From the NCBI GenBank assembly GCA_020060215.1, contig JAGVAP010000142.1, positions 1 through 64,000 on the forward strand: a stretch of DNA of 64,000 nt, read 5' to 3'. Under the pieces are notes generated by a model that was given only the letters and a program-made list of their open reading frames with translations, did no database searches and was not told the origin of the DNA. This document shows positions 53,470 to 62,063 of the stretch, piece by piece; position 1 is the stretch's first letter; every line of letters starts with the position of its first letter. The DNA comes from Deltaproteobacteria bacterium. Lineage in GTDB: Bacteria; Desulfobacterota; DSM-4660; Desulfatiglandales; HGW-15. The translations under genes were made by a program, and so were the position numbers.

Positions 53470-54528
53470 ATGAAAACGCTCGTCACCGGAACAGCGGGGT
53501 TCATCGGATCTTTCACGGCAGCCCGACTCGCGGAGAGAGGGGAGTCCGTGGTCGGGATCGACAACATCAATTCCTATTACGACGTCCAGCTGAAGTACGG
53601 ACGCCTCCAGGAGGCGGGGATCGAAAGGGGGCGGGCCGAGGCGGGCGGCCTTGTCCAAAGCACCAGATTCAAGACCTACCGCTTCAGGAGGATGGATCTC
53701 GAAGACCGGGAGGGGCTGGATCGCTTGTTCTCCGAGGAGCGGTTCGATCGGGTCTGCCACCTGGCCGCCCAGGCGGGCGTGCGATATTCGCTGACCAACC
53801 CCCATTCCTACATCGACGCGAATGTCCGCGGGTTCCTGAACGTCCTGGAGGGGTGCCGGCACCACGGGGTCGACCACCTGGTCTACGCTTCGTCGAGCTC
53901 GGTCTACGGGTTGAACGAAAAGCTCCCTTTTTCCACCGGGGACAATGTCGATCATCCCATCTCTCTCTATGCGGCCACCAAGAAGGCCAACGAACTGATG
54001 GCCCATACCTACAGCCATCTCTTCCGCATCCCCACGACCGGCCTCCGGTTCTTCACGGTCTATGGTCCCTGGGGAAGACCGGACATGGCGCTCTTCCTCT
54101 TCACCAGGGCGATTCTCGAGGGGAAACCCATCGATATCTATAATCACGGGGAGATGAAGCGGGATTTCACGTACATCGACGATATCGTCTCGGGTGTGCT
54201 GAAGGTGCTCGACAGGCCTCCTGAGGGGGAGCGCGGCTGGAGCGGGAGGCGACCCGATCCATCGAGGTCGCCTGCCCCTTACAGGATCTACAACATCGGC
54301 AATGCATCGCCGATCGGTCTCATGGAGTTCATCGCGGCGATCGAGGGGGCCCTTGGAAAGAAGGCGAAGAGGAATTTCCTCCCCATGCAGCCGGGGGATG
54401 TCCCGGGAACCTGGGCCGATGTCGATGACCTCGTGAGGGATTTCGGGTACGCGCCCGGCGTACCGGTCCGCGAGGGGGTGGCCCGTTTTGTCGAGTGGTA
54501 CCTGGCCTACTACGGCAAAAAAGAATAG
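53470..54528 (+). CDS. NAD-dependent epimerase, UDP-glucuronate 4-epimerase-like
   Basis: 352 residues. Short-chain extended dehydrogenase fold: TLVTGTAGFIGSFTAARLAE (GxxGxxG), HLAAQAGVRYSLTNPHSYID, the catalytic YxxxK in SLYAATKKANELMAH, SSSSVYG and FYGPWGRPDMA-like TVYGPWGRPDMALFLF. These match UDP-glucuronate 4-epimerases (LspL/CapI-like). It supplies a sugar nucleotide, probably galacturonate, for polysaccharide. Start at 53470 lies 7 bases after the barrel gene. Confidence 0.9.
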   Translation: MKTLVTGTAGFIGSFTAARLAERGESVVGIDNINSYYDVQLKYGRLQEAGIERGRAEAGGLVQSTRFKTYRFRRMDLEDREGLDRLFSEERFDRVCHLAAQAGVRYSLTNPHSYIDANVRGFLNVLEGCRHHGVDHLVYASSSSVYGLNEKLPFSTGDNVDHPISLYAATKKANELMAHTYSHLFRIPTTGLRFFTVYGPWGRPDMALFLFTRAILEGKPIDIYNHGEMKRDFTYIDDIVSGVLKVLDRPPEGERGWSGRRPDPSRSPAPYRIYNIGNASPIGLMEFIAAIEGALGKKAKRNFLPMQPGDVPGTWADVDDLVRDFGYAPGVPVREGVARFVEWYLAYYGKKE

Positions 54529-54562
54529 CGGACAGGCGTGCGCGCACACAGAATATGGTTTC

Positions 54563-55573
54563 ATGAGAATGCAATCAGAAGGAAGGGAAGGTGTTCCCCT
54601 GGTCCGGAGTGGGATTTTGCCGAATCGATCATTGCTCGTCTTCGCCTTTGCGGCGATCGGGATGCTGTGGGGATGCGGGGGCAAGGGGGTGGCGCCACCC
54701 CCCGTGGCCGCTCCCCCAAGGCCCACCGGCCCGCCCGGGACGGGGCAGATCCTTGAGCTCCAGACCGGGGCCCGGCTCTTCTTCGACGAGCTCATCCATT
54801 CGCTCTCATCCAAGGACGTGGTCTTCATCGGAGAGATCCACGACAACCCCGACCACCACCTCATCCAGGTCCAGATCCTGCAGGCGCTCCTGAATCGCTG
54901 GGGTCCGGACGTGGTCGTCGGCATGGAGTTTTTTCCAAGACCTGTCCAGGAGAGTCTCGATCTGTATATCAAGGGGGCCTGGACGGAGTCCGAGTTTCTT
55001 GCGGCAGTGGATTGGCCAAGGCTTTGGGGCTATGATTACCACCTCTACCGCCCACTCATGCTCGAGGCCAGGGAGAGATCGATCCGGGTGCTGGCCCTCA
55101 ACGCACCTTCCGAGGTCGTGAAGAGGGTTGCACGGGAAGGACTCTCGGCCCTGACCCCTGATGAGCGAGCTCGGATCGCCCGAGACATCGACCTGGGCGA
55201 CAGTGCCCATCGTGAGTTCGTGCGGAAGGCGTTCGGCGAACATACCCACGCGGACCTGAAGAGCTTCGATAACTTCTATGCGGCACAGGCCGTGTGGGAT
55301 GAGACCATGGCGGAGACCATTTCCTCCCACCTGGAGGCGAAAGGGGGAAAGATGGTCGTGTTCGCGGGTAACGGGCACATTATCCACAAGTTCGGCATCC
55401 CCGACCGCGTGGCCAGGCGAACCCCCGTCCCCATGGCCACGGTCGTCCCATACCCGGTGGGGGAGTACGCGGAGGGGGAGAGGGGATTGGCGGACTATCT
55501 CTGGCTCACCCCTGCTTATCCTCGCAGGTTCACACGGCTCCATGAGCGGATTACCCCAACTCCGCGCATGTAA
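54563..55573 (+). CDS. ChaN-like (Tiki/DUF399) lipoprotein
   Basis: 336 residues from the ATG at 54563; the ATG two codons further also fits. A type II signal peptide ends in the lipobox LWGC, so the mature protein is a lipoprotein starting CGGKGVAPPP. ChaN family motifs are VFIGEIHDNPDHHLIQVQIL, VVGMEFFPRPVQESLDLYI and MVVFAGNGHIIHKFGIP with metal or haem-binding residues. ChaN binds haem in Campylobacter; the wider family resembles TraB/Tiki metalloproteases. No haem uptake genes are nearby. Confidence 0.85.
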   Translation: MRMQSEGREGVPLVRSGILPNRSLLVFAFAAIGMLWGCGGKGVAPPPVAAPPRPTGPPGTGQILELQTGARLFFDELIHSLSSKDVVFIGEIHDNPDHHLIQVQILQALLNRWGPDVVVGMEFFPRPVQESLDLYIKGAWTESEFLAAVDWPRLWGYDYHLYRPLMLEARERSIRVLALNAPSEVVKRVAREGLSALTPDERARIARDIDLGDSAHREFVRKAFGEHTHADLKSFDNFYAAQAVWDETMAETISSHLEAKGGKMVVFAGNGHIIHKFGIPDRVARRTPVPMATVVPYPVGEYAEGERGLADYLWLTPAYPRRFTRLHERITPTPRM

Positions 55574-55586
55574 TCGCCATCCTTCG

Positions 55587-55675
55587 TGAACGTGAAGCGT
55601 GAACTGAAGAGGACCGGCCGCGGTCGCGAGAGAAAACAGATCGTCACGTACACGCACACGATTCACGTGCACGAT
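55587..55675. repeat. Family H inverted-repeat element upstream of the Nudix gene
   Basis: Left arm cgtgaacgtgaagcgtgaac, right arm gattcacgtgcacg with acgtacacgcacac, in inverted orientation. It fills most of the 116-base gap between the lipoprotein and the Nudix genes. Confidence 0.6.
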
Positions 55676-55689
55676 TCTCAGGGTCTCCC

Positions 55690-56196
55690 ATGAACGAACT
55701 GCCCGAATTCAGATTCTGCCCCGTCTGCGGCGGGAGACTGAGTTCTCTGGTCCTCAAGGTCGGAGAACCGCACCGGCTCGTCTGTTCCTCCTGCGAGTTC
55801 GTTTTCTATCAGGATCCAAAGCTGGCGGCCTGTTCGATCGTCGAGGTGGGCCGCCGGATCGTACTGCTCCAGCGCGGCGTCGAGCCGCAAAAGGGAAAGT
55901 GGGTGATCCCGGGCGGCTTTGTGGACAGGGGAGAAGAGGTGAGGAGCGCGGCCATCAGGGAAACGGAGGAGGAGTGCGGGATCAGGACGCGGATCAAAGA
56001 ACTGGTCGGCATCTACTCCTACCCGGGTACGATCGTGGTCGTGGTGGTCTTTGCCGCAGAATACCTCTCCGGCGAGCTTTCCGCCAGAGACGAAAGCCTG
56101 GATATGCGACTCGTCAGGCCCGAGGAGATCCCCTGGGACGAACTGGCCTTCCCGAGCACCGTGGATGCGCTGAGGGATTATGTCTCGACGAGGTGA
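55690..56196 (+). CDS. Nudix hydrolase with N-terminal zinc ribbon
   Basis: 168 residues. Cys pairs CPVCGG and CSSCEF (residues about 10-36) form a zinc ribbon of the Nudix_N_2 type, followed by a complete Nudix box, GFVDRGEEVRSAAIRETEEE then CGI, fitting GX5EX7REUXEEXGU. Hydrolyses a nucleoside diphosphate-linked substrate; specificity unknown, with NADH pyrophosphatase-like or ADP-ribose types possible. It is followed by hisD after 167 bases with a few repeat remnants. Confidence 0.9.
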   Translation: MNELPEFRFCPVCGGRLSSLVLKVGEPHRLVCSSCEFVFYQDPKLAACSIVEVGRRIVLLQRGVEPQKGKWVIPGGFVDRGEEVRSAAIRETEEECGIRTRIKELVGIYSYPGTIVVVVVFAAEYLSGELSARDESLDMRLVRPEEIPWDELAFPSTVDALRDYVSTR

Positions 56197-56363
56197 GGTA
56201 GTATGTCGAGCCTCCATGTCTGCACGAGAGTTTGTCGTTTCCGTGCTTTATCCTTTGCCCCATGTCCTTTGTCAAAGAGGGCGGTTTGAACAAGGTTTTC
56301 CCGACTACAGACCCGGGACACTCTCAAATGACCAATGACCGACAACAGACGGAGCGCAAAAAC

Positions 56364-57659
56364 ATGACCGCTATACGACCTCAACAGATCTCGAAACTGA
56401 AGAGGAAGGAGATAGACTCCATCATGAAGAGGTCCATGGAGGACATCTCGTCCATCTACGATTATGTGCGAAACATCGTAAAGGATGTCAGGGAGCGGGG
56501 GGACGAGGCCCTTCTGGATGCCAACAGGGAATTCAAGAAGGCGATCACGAAGGAAGATCTGACCGCTACCCCCCGGGAGATCAGGAGGGCGTACAGGAAG
56601 GTCGCTCCGGCCCTGGTCAGGGCGCTGGAGCAGGCCGCGGCGAACATCCGCCGTTTCCACGAGGCCCAGGTCGGTCGGGAGATGTGGTCCGTGGAGGTTG
56701 CACCGGGTATTGTGGCCGGGAGAATGAGGAGGGCCATGGACCGGGTGGGGTGCTACATCCCTGGGGGAAGGGCTTCCTATCCAAGCACGGTCCTGATGAC
56801 CGTGATCCCCGCCAGGGTGGCTGGAGTCCGGGAGGTGGTGATCACGACCCCGGCGGGCAAGGGGATGAGCGTACCCCCTTCCACCCTGGTGGCCGCAGAC
56901 CTGGCAGGCTGCGACGTCGTCTACAAGGTGGGGGGACCCTGGGGGATTGCGGCCCTCGCAAACGGCACAGGGACACTGCCCAAGGTGGACAAGATCGTGG
57001 GTCCGGGAAACAAGTATGTCACGGCCGCAAAGATGATCGTTTTCGGTACAGTGGACATCGACTCACCCGCCGGCCCCAGCGAGGCCCTCATCCTGGCCGA
57101 TGAGAGCGGGGACCCGGCGTGGATTGCCATGGATTTCCTGACCCAGATCGAACACGACCCCGATTCCGCAGCCGTTCTGGTCACCACCTCCCCGAGACTG
57201 GCTGAACAGGTCTGCAGGGTGCTCAACAGGCAGTACAAGTCTCTTCCACGAAAGGATATCCTCGAGGCCTCCCTCAAGGGACGCTCTCACGTCCTGATTG
57301 CGGCCGATCTGGACCAGGCCGTTGAGTTCACCAACCGTTACGCACCGGAGCATCTCCAGGTCCTGACCCGCGACCCCTTTATGACCCTGAACAGGATCCA
57401 GCATGCCGGCTCCATCTTTCTGGGACCGTATGCCCCTGTTCCAGCCGGCGACTATGCCTCCGGCACGAATCATGTCCTTCCGACCGGCCAGTGTGCCCGC
57501 ATGTTTTCGGGCCTCTCCGTCGACGATTACATCAAGAAGCCCACATTCCAGTACCTCAGCAAAGAGGGGCTGGCCGGCCTGAGGAGCGCGATCGTGACGC
57601 TTGCGGAAGCGGAGGGGCTTCCCCTGCATGCACTCGCAGTAGAGGAGAGATTCAAATAG
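56364..57659 (+). CDS. hisD: Histidinol dehydrogenase
   Basis: 431 residues from the ATG at 56364 ([17 protein letters not shown]). Motifs: [71 protein letters not shown] (zinc-binding Gln/His) and RYAPEHLQV with catalytic Glu-His, then [11 protein letters not shown]. Oxidises histidinol to histidine in two steps. No other his gene is adjacent in this window. Confidence 0.96.
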   Translation: MTAIRPQQISKLKRKEIDSIMKRSMEDISSIYDYVRNIVKDVRERGDEALLDANREFKKAITKEDLTATPREIRRAYRKVAPALVRALEQAAANIRRFHEAQVGREMWSVEVAPGIVAGRMRRAMDRVGCYIPGGRASYPSTVLMTVIPARVAGVREVVITTPAGKGMSVPPSTLVAADLAGCDVVYKVGGPWGIAALANGTGTLPKVDKIVGPGNKYVTAAKMIVFGTVDIDSPAGPSEALILADESGDPAWIAMDFLTQIEHDPDSAAVLVTTSPRLAEQVCRVLNRQYKSLPRKDILEASLKGRSHVLIAADLDQAVEFTNRYAPEHLQVLTRDPFMTLNRIQHAGSIFLGPYAPVPAGDYASGTNHVLPTGQCARMFSGLSVDDYIKKPTFQYLSKEGLAGLRSAIVTLAEAEGLPLHALAVEERFK

Positions 57660-57808
57660 CGGAACCGCTGGATTGTAGCTATTTTCTTGCCTTGAGAATC
57701 GGAATCAAGTAGAGAAATTCGCAAGGAGCATTCGGTTCGCCCCGGTCCAATGTTGTTCGACGGAACCGGTATAAAAATCCAAATCCACTGAAACAGGAGG
57801 GCGCGTAC

Positions 57809-58246
57809 ATGGCGGAAATCAAAGGTTACAACATGCCCGACGAACTCTATTTCCATAAGGAACACAGCTGGGCGCGGGTGGACGGGAACAAAGTAACCGT
57901 GGGAATGAGCGACTTCTTTCAGAAGGAGGCGGGGGACGTCGTGTTCATAGACCTCCCCGATGAAGGCGATGACGTGGGCCAGAACGAGGTCTGCGGAAAG
58001 ATCCAGTCCAGGAAGTGGATCGGGAAACTGGTGGCCCCGGTCTCCGGAGAAATCGCGTCCATCAACGAAGACCTCGAAGAGGATACGAGCCTGATCAACA
58101 GCGATCCCTATGGGAAGGGGTGGATCCTTGTCATAGAGGCGAGCGACCTGGAATCGGAGCTCGCAAACCTCTTCCATGGGCCTTCGGTGGCTCCGTGGAT
58201 CGAGGACGAAGTGAAGAGAGCGGAGGAGGAGAAGGCGAAGGCATAG
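57809..58246 (+). CDS. gcvH: Glycine cleavage H protein-like lipoyl carrier
   Basis: 145 residues; AGGAGG 10 bases upstream. The lipoyl domain has ELYFHKEHSWARVDGN, VTVGMSDFFQKEAGDVVFID, GKIQSRKWIGKLVAPVSGEI with the lipoyl lysine aligned to RK in QSRKW, and GWILVIEASDLESEL. It differs from classical GcvH (ESVKA) at the lipoyl motif. It may be a GcvH-like or LbpA-like carrier. A lipoate ligase and a radical SAM protein follow on the same strand, but no glycine-cleavage P or T genes are present. Confidence 0.87.
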   Translation: MAEIKGYNMPDELYFHKEHSWARVDGNKVTVGMSDFFQKEAGDVVFIDLPDEGDDVGQNEVCGKIQSRKWIGKLVAPVSGEIASINEDLEEDTSLINSDPYGKGWILVIEASDLESELANLFHGPSVAPWIEDEVKRAEEEKAKA

Positions 58247-58262
58247 CAGTTCGTTGAGCCTC

Positions 58263-58303
58263 TTGGTTTCTCTTGTTTGTTTTGTTCGCACCAGAGAAAC
58301 CAA
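58263..58303. repeat. Palindrome in the gcvH-lplA gap
   Basis: Perfect 11-base inverted repeat ttggtttctct / agagaaaccaa with a 19-base loop. It could form an mRNA hairpin between the two genes or be another dispersed repeat type. Confidence 0.6.
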
Positions 58304-58312
58304 AGAAACGAG

Positions 58313-59401
58313 ATGACCCGAAAAACCGTCATGACTACCCGCTGGAGGCTTTTCAGAAAAGACTCGGGGTCCCTTTCCACGGCAGAGGGTCTCGCGATCG
58401 ACGATATCCTTCCCCTTTCCTTGGCCGAGCACAGGCCCACACCCATTCTTCATCTCTATACCTTTGTCCCCTCCGTGATCGTCGGCAAGTACCAGGACAT
58501 CGAGGCGGCCCTGAGGCTCGACCGCTGCAGGGCCAGGGGGATCGAATTCAACCGCAGGAGCACGGGCGGGGGGACGGTCATCATGGGGCCGGAGATCGTC
58601 GCCCTCGGCCTGGGCATCAACGTGGACTGGCCGGGGCTCAAGAGCTCCGGGGTGGGAGGGGTCTTCGAATCCATGGGTGAGGTGCTCGCCAGGGCCCTTT
58701 CGGGGCTCGGGGTCTCGTCCCGCTTCCGGCCGAAGAATGACCTCGAGGTGTCGGGGAGGAAGATCGCCGGTCTTTCGGCGGCATCGGAAAGCGGGAAAAG
58801 CCTCCTGTTCCACACGAGCTTTCTGGTCGATTTCGATGTGGAACTCATGACCGACATCATGAGCACACCCCTCGTCAAGCTGAGCGACAAGGGGTACAAC
58901 TGCTTCAGCCGGCGAATGACGACGCTCCGCGAGGAGGTGGGCCGGGAGATATCCGTGGGCACGGCCATGGACGCGATTCAGCGTGCCTTCGAGGAGTTGT
59001 TCGGGATCTCCTTTGAGGAAGACACCCCCGACGACTGGGAAGCCGCTTCGATCGAGCGATTCGTGAGGGAGAGATATACCAACCCGGAATGGATCTTCTC
59101 GCATAAGCATCCGAGATCCAGGATGGGGGTGGGGCGTTTGAAGACGCGGGGGGGGCTTATCGAGATCTACCTGTCCCTTGCCGGGGGCGCGATTGAAAAC
59201 GTCGTGATCACCGGCGATTTTTTTTCCACCTCGGAAGACGTCAATCTCCTGGAGAGCGCCCTCAAGTGGACGTCGGCGAGGGAGGAAAAGATCAGGGAGC
59301 GCCTCGAGCAGGTGTGGCGGGAGGAGATGATCTACGGCTTGGATGTGGACACCCTCACCAGGGCTATCCTGAACGCCAAAGAGAATCAGGTCAGGTTGTA
59401 G
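58313..59401 (+). CDS. Lipoate-protein ligase A-like protein
   Basis: 362 residues from the ATG at 58313; a second ATG lies six codons on. BPL/LplA fold: the GKYQDIEAALRLDRCRARGIE region, RRSTGGGTVIMGPEIVAL (RRxxGGG), KNDLEVSGRKIAGLSAAS with the catalytic lysine, and FHTSFLVDFDVELM, then a C-terminal accessory domain. It attaches lipoate (or octanoate) to the carrier encoded just upstream. An sLpl-type ligase is possible. Confidence 0.9.
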   Translation: MTRKTVMTTRWRLFRKDSGSLSTAEGLAIDDILPLSLAEHRPTPILHLYTFVPSVIVGKYQDIEAALRLDRCRARGIEFNRRSTGGGTVIMGPEIVALGLGINVDWPGLKSSGVGGVFESMGEVLARALSGLGVSSRFRPKNDLEVSGRKIAGLSAASESGKSLLFHTSFLVDFDVELMTDIMSTPLVKLSDKGYNCFSRRMTTLREEVGREISVGTAMDAIQRAFEELFGISFEEDTPDDWEAASIERFVRERYTNPEWIFSHKHPRSRMGVGRLKTRGGLIEIYLSLAGGAIENVVITGDFFSTSEDVNLLESALKWTSAREEKIRERLEQVWREEMIYGLDVDTLTRAILNAKENQVRL

Positions 59402-59796
59402 GGGGCCGCGATAGGAGCCCCGTTCCGCCGACCCATGGGGGTGTTCCTCTGCGGCGGCCGCGATTTGGGAGTCAATTGCATGGACCGCCCCACAAGAGTG
59501 ACGGGACTTTGAACTTGTTCGAGTCCATGGAGGCTTTGTTCATCCTAGTCCGTTGGGGCTGCGACCGCTCCGCTCGATTTGGATCCGGAACCCCGGCGCG
59601 GTAGAGGTCGCCGGCGAAAGACGCGGCCTTCTCCGAAGAACACCCCCATGGGTCGGCGCCATTGACGGGACGACGGCGCCTGAATGGGTCCATGGGAACA
59701 AAATTCTGTAGAAGCAACCTCCGGTTGCGATTCCACAGCTCAGGGGAAGGGATCGCGAGCGACAGGTTGTCCCAAAAGTGACGAAAGCCGGGAACG
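59402..59796. repeat. Long inverted repeat and REP element between lplA-like and radical SAM genes
   Basis: A perfect 20-base inverted repeat, gccgacccatgggggtgttc at 59427-59446 and its complement at 59638-59657, encloses 191 bases with no gene. A family D REP-like palindrome (tagaagcaacctccggttgc...gatcgcgagcgac) lies at 59707-59766. Confidence 0.7.
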
Positions 59797-60840
59797 ATGA
59801 GCGACGATCGCTGTCAAAGTCCTGAATACGCCAAGATGAGCCATGCCACGGCCATCAGCCTGGGGCTCATGAGAGGGCGGATGTTCCGCGGGGCGGTGAA
59901 CCGTTGTGTGAATCTCCTGGTCCATTATCCCGAGGGATGCTCGGCAAACTGCGCATACTGCGGTCTGGCCAGGAAGCGGGCCGGGACCTACCGGGAAAAG
60001 AGCTTCATCCACGTGGAATGGCCCCTCCATCCCATGGACGACATCGTGGCGGCAATAAACCGTGCACCCGGCTACGTAAAGAGGACCTGCATCTCGATGA
60101 TCACCAACGGGAGGTGCAGGCTTGACACCCTTGAGATGACCCGGCGGTTGAGATCCGAAACGATGCTTCCCGTTTCGCTCCTGATCAGCCCCACCATCCT
60201 GAAAGACGGGGACCTTGATGCGATGAAGGAGGCGGGGGCGGACAAGATCGGGGTGGCCGTGGACCTCGCCGCCCCGGATCTGTTTGACCTCTTCCGCGGG
60301 AGCGGGGTGTCGGGACCGCATCGATGGGAGGAATACTGGCAGACCGTTTCAGCCGCAGTGGAGGTCTTCGGCCCGGGGAACGTGGGGGCCCATCTCATGG
60401 TCGGGATGGGGGAGACGGAGCAGCAGATGGTCTCGGTCATGGAGACGCTTCGGAAGAAGGGTGTGATGAATCACCTCTTCTCCTTCTTTGCCGAGAACGG
60501 CTCTGCCCTGGGGGATCGGCCGCAGCCCCCGTGGCCCTCTTATCTGCGTATCCAACTGGCCAGGTATCTTATCGAAGAGTCCCTTTGCTCCGCCGGCGAG
60601 ATGACATTCGACGCCGAAGGAAGGCTGGTTGGGTTCGGGCTCGACCAGGAAACACTCCTGGGCATTGTGAATTCAGGAATCCCGTTCATGACCACCGGAT
60701 GTCTCGGCTCCGACGGCCGGGTGGCCTGCAATCGGCCCTTCGGCAACTGCCTGCCCGACGATAGACAGTGGAACTATCCCTACCCGCCGAATGAGGAGGA
60801 GATCAGACTGATCAGGGACCATATCTTCACCCTCCCCTAA
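59797..60840 (+). CDS. Radical SAM protein, LipS-like candidate
   Basis: 347 residues. The radical SAM cluster motif is CSANCAYC (C-x3-C-x2-C), near residue 50, within HYPEGCSANCAYCGLARKR. Other features: GYVKRTCISMITNG, GADKIGVAVDLAAPDLFD and MVGMGETEQQMVSVMETL, plus a late cysteine pair region MTTGCLGSDGRVACNRPF with further cysteines (GNCLPDD) that may bind an auxiliary cluster. The position after a lipoyl carrier and ligase suggests a role as a non-LipA lipoyl synthase (LipS1/LipS2 type); this is inference. A biotin synthase-related protein is the alternative. Confidence 0.82.
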   Translation: MSDDRCQSPEYAKMSHATAISLGLMRGRMFRGAVNRCVNLLVHYPEGCSANCAYCGLARKRAGTYREKSFIHVEWPLHPMDDIVAAINRAPGYVKRTCISMITNGRCRLDTLEMTRRLRSETMLPVSLLISPTILKDGDLDAMKEAGADKIGVAVDLAAPDLFDLFRGSGVSGPHRWEEYWQTVSAAVEVFGPGNVGAHLMVGMGETEQQMVSVMETLRKKGVMNHLFSFFAENGSALGDRPQPPWPSYLRIQLARYLIEESLCSAGEMTFDAEGRLVGFGLDQETLLGIVNSGIPFMTTGCLGSDGRVACNRPFGNCLPDDRQWNYPYPPNEEEIRLIRDHIFTLP

Positions 60841-60847
60841 AAAATCT

Positions 60848-60878
60848 TTGACAACCTTCGGGCGAGCTATAGTATAAT
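60848..60878 (+). promoter_or_regulatory. Sigma-70-type promoter of the tRNA pair
   Basis: TTGACA at 60848-60853 and TATAAT at 60873-60878, both consensus, with a slightly long 19-base spacer. tRNA-Lys begins 13 bases after the -10 box. Confidence 0.8.
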
Positions 60879-60891
60879 TACAATTTCCCTT

Positions 60892-60964
60892 GGGCCGTTA
60901 GCTCAGTTGGTAGAGCAGCGGACTTTTAATCCGTTGGTCGTGGGTTCGACTCCCGCACGGCCCA
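60892..60964 (+). tRNA. tRNA-Lys (anticodon TTT)
   Basis: 73 bases. The acceptor stem GGGCCGT pairs with ACGGCCC, the D arm has GCTCAGTTGGTAGAGC, the anticodon loop is CTTTTAA with TTT at positions 34-36, and the T arm has GGGTTCGACTCCC. The CCA end is not encoded; the sequence continues ATC after the discriminator A. Confidence 0.97.
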
Positions 60965-60977
60965 TCAATCTTAAGCC

Positions 60978-61001
60978 GGTCGTGAGTTCGATGCACGGCC
61001 A
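60978..61001 (+). other. Degenerate partial duplicate of the tRNA-Lys 3' end
   Basis: The segment ggtcgtgagttcga then tgcacggcca repeats the T-arm and acceptor 3' end of tRNA-Lys (ggtcgtgggttcgactcccg then cacggccca) with a small deletion. It lies 14 bases after the intact gene. Confidence 0.7.
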
Positions 61002-61014
61002 TTCATAAATCAGC

Positions 61015-61092
61015 GTCCCCATCGTCTAGCCAGGTCCAGGACACCGGCCTTTCACGTCGGCAACACGAGTTCAAATCTCGTTGGGGACGCCA
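61015..61092 (+). tRNA. tRNA-Glu (anticodon TTC), CCA encoded
   Basis: 75 bases plus encoded CCA. The acceptor GTCCCCA pairs with TGGGGAC, the anticodon loop CCTTTCACG carries TTC, the T arm is CGAGTTCAAATCTCG and discriminator G is followed by CCA (61090-61092). Likely co-transcribed with tRNA-Lys. Confidence 0.96.
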
Positions 61093-61228
61093 CGCTCAAC
61101 CGTGCAAGAGGTCTGTGTTCGACCTCACCTGCCGGCGGCCTCTCTGTCGTCCCTTCATCCTGTTCTCGACGATTCAGCCAAAGGGTCCTGCTGACTCCCG
61201 GTCAGCGCCGGTGGCGATCGATTTGTGA

Positions 61229-61258
61229 TTGCCAACCATCAGGCTTTGGGCTTATATT
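61229..61258 (+). promoter_or_regulatory. Promoter immediately upstream of uppP, suggests leaderless mRNA
   Basis: TTGCCA (61229-61234) and TATATT (61253-61258) are separated by 18 bases. The -10 box ends 7 bases before the uppP ATG, so transcription would start at or next to the start codon. No clear Shine-Dalgarno sequence is present in this position. Confidence 0.55.
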
Positions 61259-61265
61259 CCGCCGG

Positions 61266-62063
61266 ATGGTTGAGTGGTTTGCCATAGTCGTCCTGGGGGT
61301 CATCGAAGGAATCACTGAGTTCCTGCCCATATCCTCCACCGCCCATCTGCTCATCACCGAGCACTGGCTGCCCCGGCAGAGCGACCTCTTCAACATCGTG
61401 ATCCAGAGCGGGGCGGTCATCGCCGTGCTGCCCCTTTTCCCCGAACGGCTGCGCCAGTTTTTCTTTCACTGGCGGGAGAAGGCCACCCAGGAATATGGAT
61501 TGAAGATCATCCTCGCCTTTGCCATCACGGGGGCAGGGGGGCTCGTTCTGGAAAACTCCGGGTTCCAGCTGCCGGAGGATCTGGCCCCGGTCGCATGGGC
61601 CATGGTCGTGGGCGGTTTCGTGTTCCTGCTGATCGAGCTGCGGATGAGAAACCGTGTCCCGACAGGCGGCGTGACATGGGTCATGGCCGTCGCTGCCGGG
61701 GTCGGGCAGTTGATCGCGGCCATGTTCCCGGGGGCATCACGCTCCGGGGCGACCATCCTGATGATGCTGATGCTCGGGCTCAGCCGGCGGGACGCAACGG
61801 AATTCTCGTTTCTCGTCGGCATCCCGACCATGCTCGCCGCAGGGGGGCTCAAGATATTCCAGGCCTTCCGCCATCCCGACGGTGCAGCCTCCGCCGAGCG
61901 CTGGGACCTGGTGCTCCTCGGGTTCGCGGTATCGGCGATCGTCTCGTTCATTGCCGTGAGATGGCTCCTCCGCTACATCCAGACCCACACCTTCGTCCTG
62001 TTCGGCTGGTACCGCATTGGGGTCGGCGCAGCGATCTTCGCCCTCCTGATCGTAGGGCATTAG
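61266..62063 (+). CDS. uppP: Undecaprenyl-diphosphatase (BacA)
   Basis: 265 residues, multi-pass membrane protein. Diagnostic motifs EGITEFLPISSTAHL (residues 14-28) and PGASRSGATI (about 155-164) mark the catalytic phosphate-binding sites. It recycles undecaprenyl pyrophosphate for peptidoglycan and other polymers and confers bacitracin tolerance. The start is 7 bases after a -10-like box. Confidence 0.96.
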   Translation: MVEWFAIVVLGVIEGITEFLPISSTAHLLITEHWLPRQSDLFNIVIQSGAVIAVLPLFPERLRQFFFHWREKATQEYGLKIILAFAITGAGGLVLENSGFQLPEDLAPVAWAMVVGGFVFLLIELRMRNRVPTGGVTWVMAVAAGVGQLIAAMFPGASRSGATILMMLMLGLSRRDATEFSFLVGIPTMLAAGGLKIFQAFRHPDGAASAERWDLVLLGFAVSAIVSFIAVRWLLRYIQTHTFVLFGWYRIGVGAAIFALLIVGH

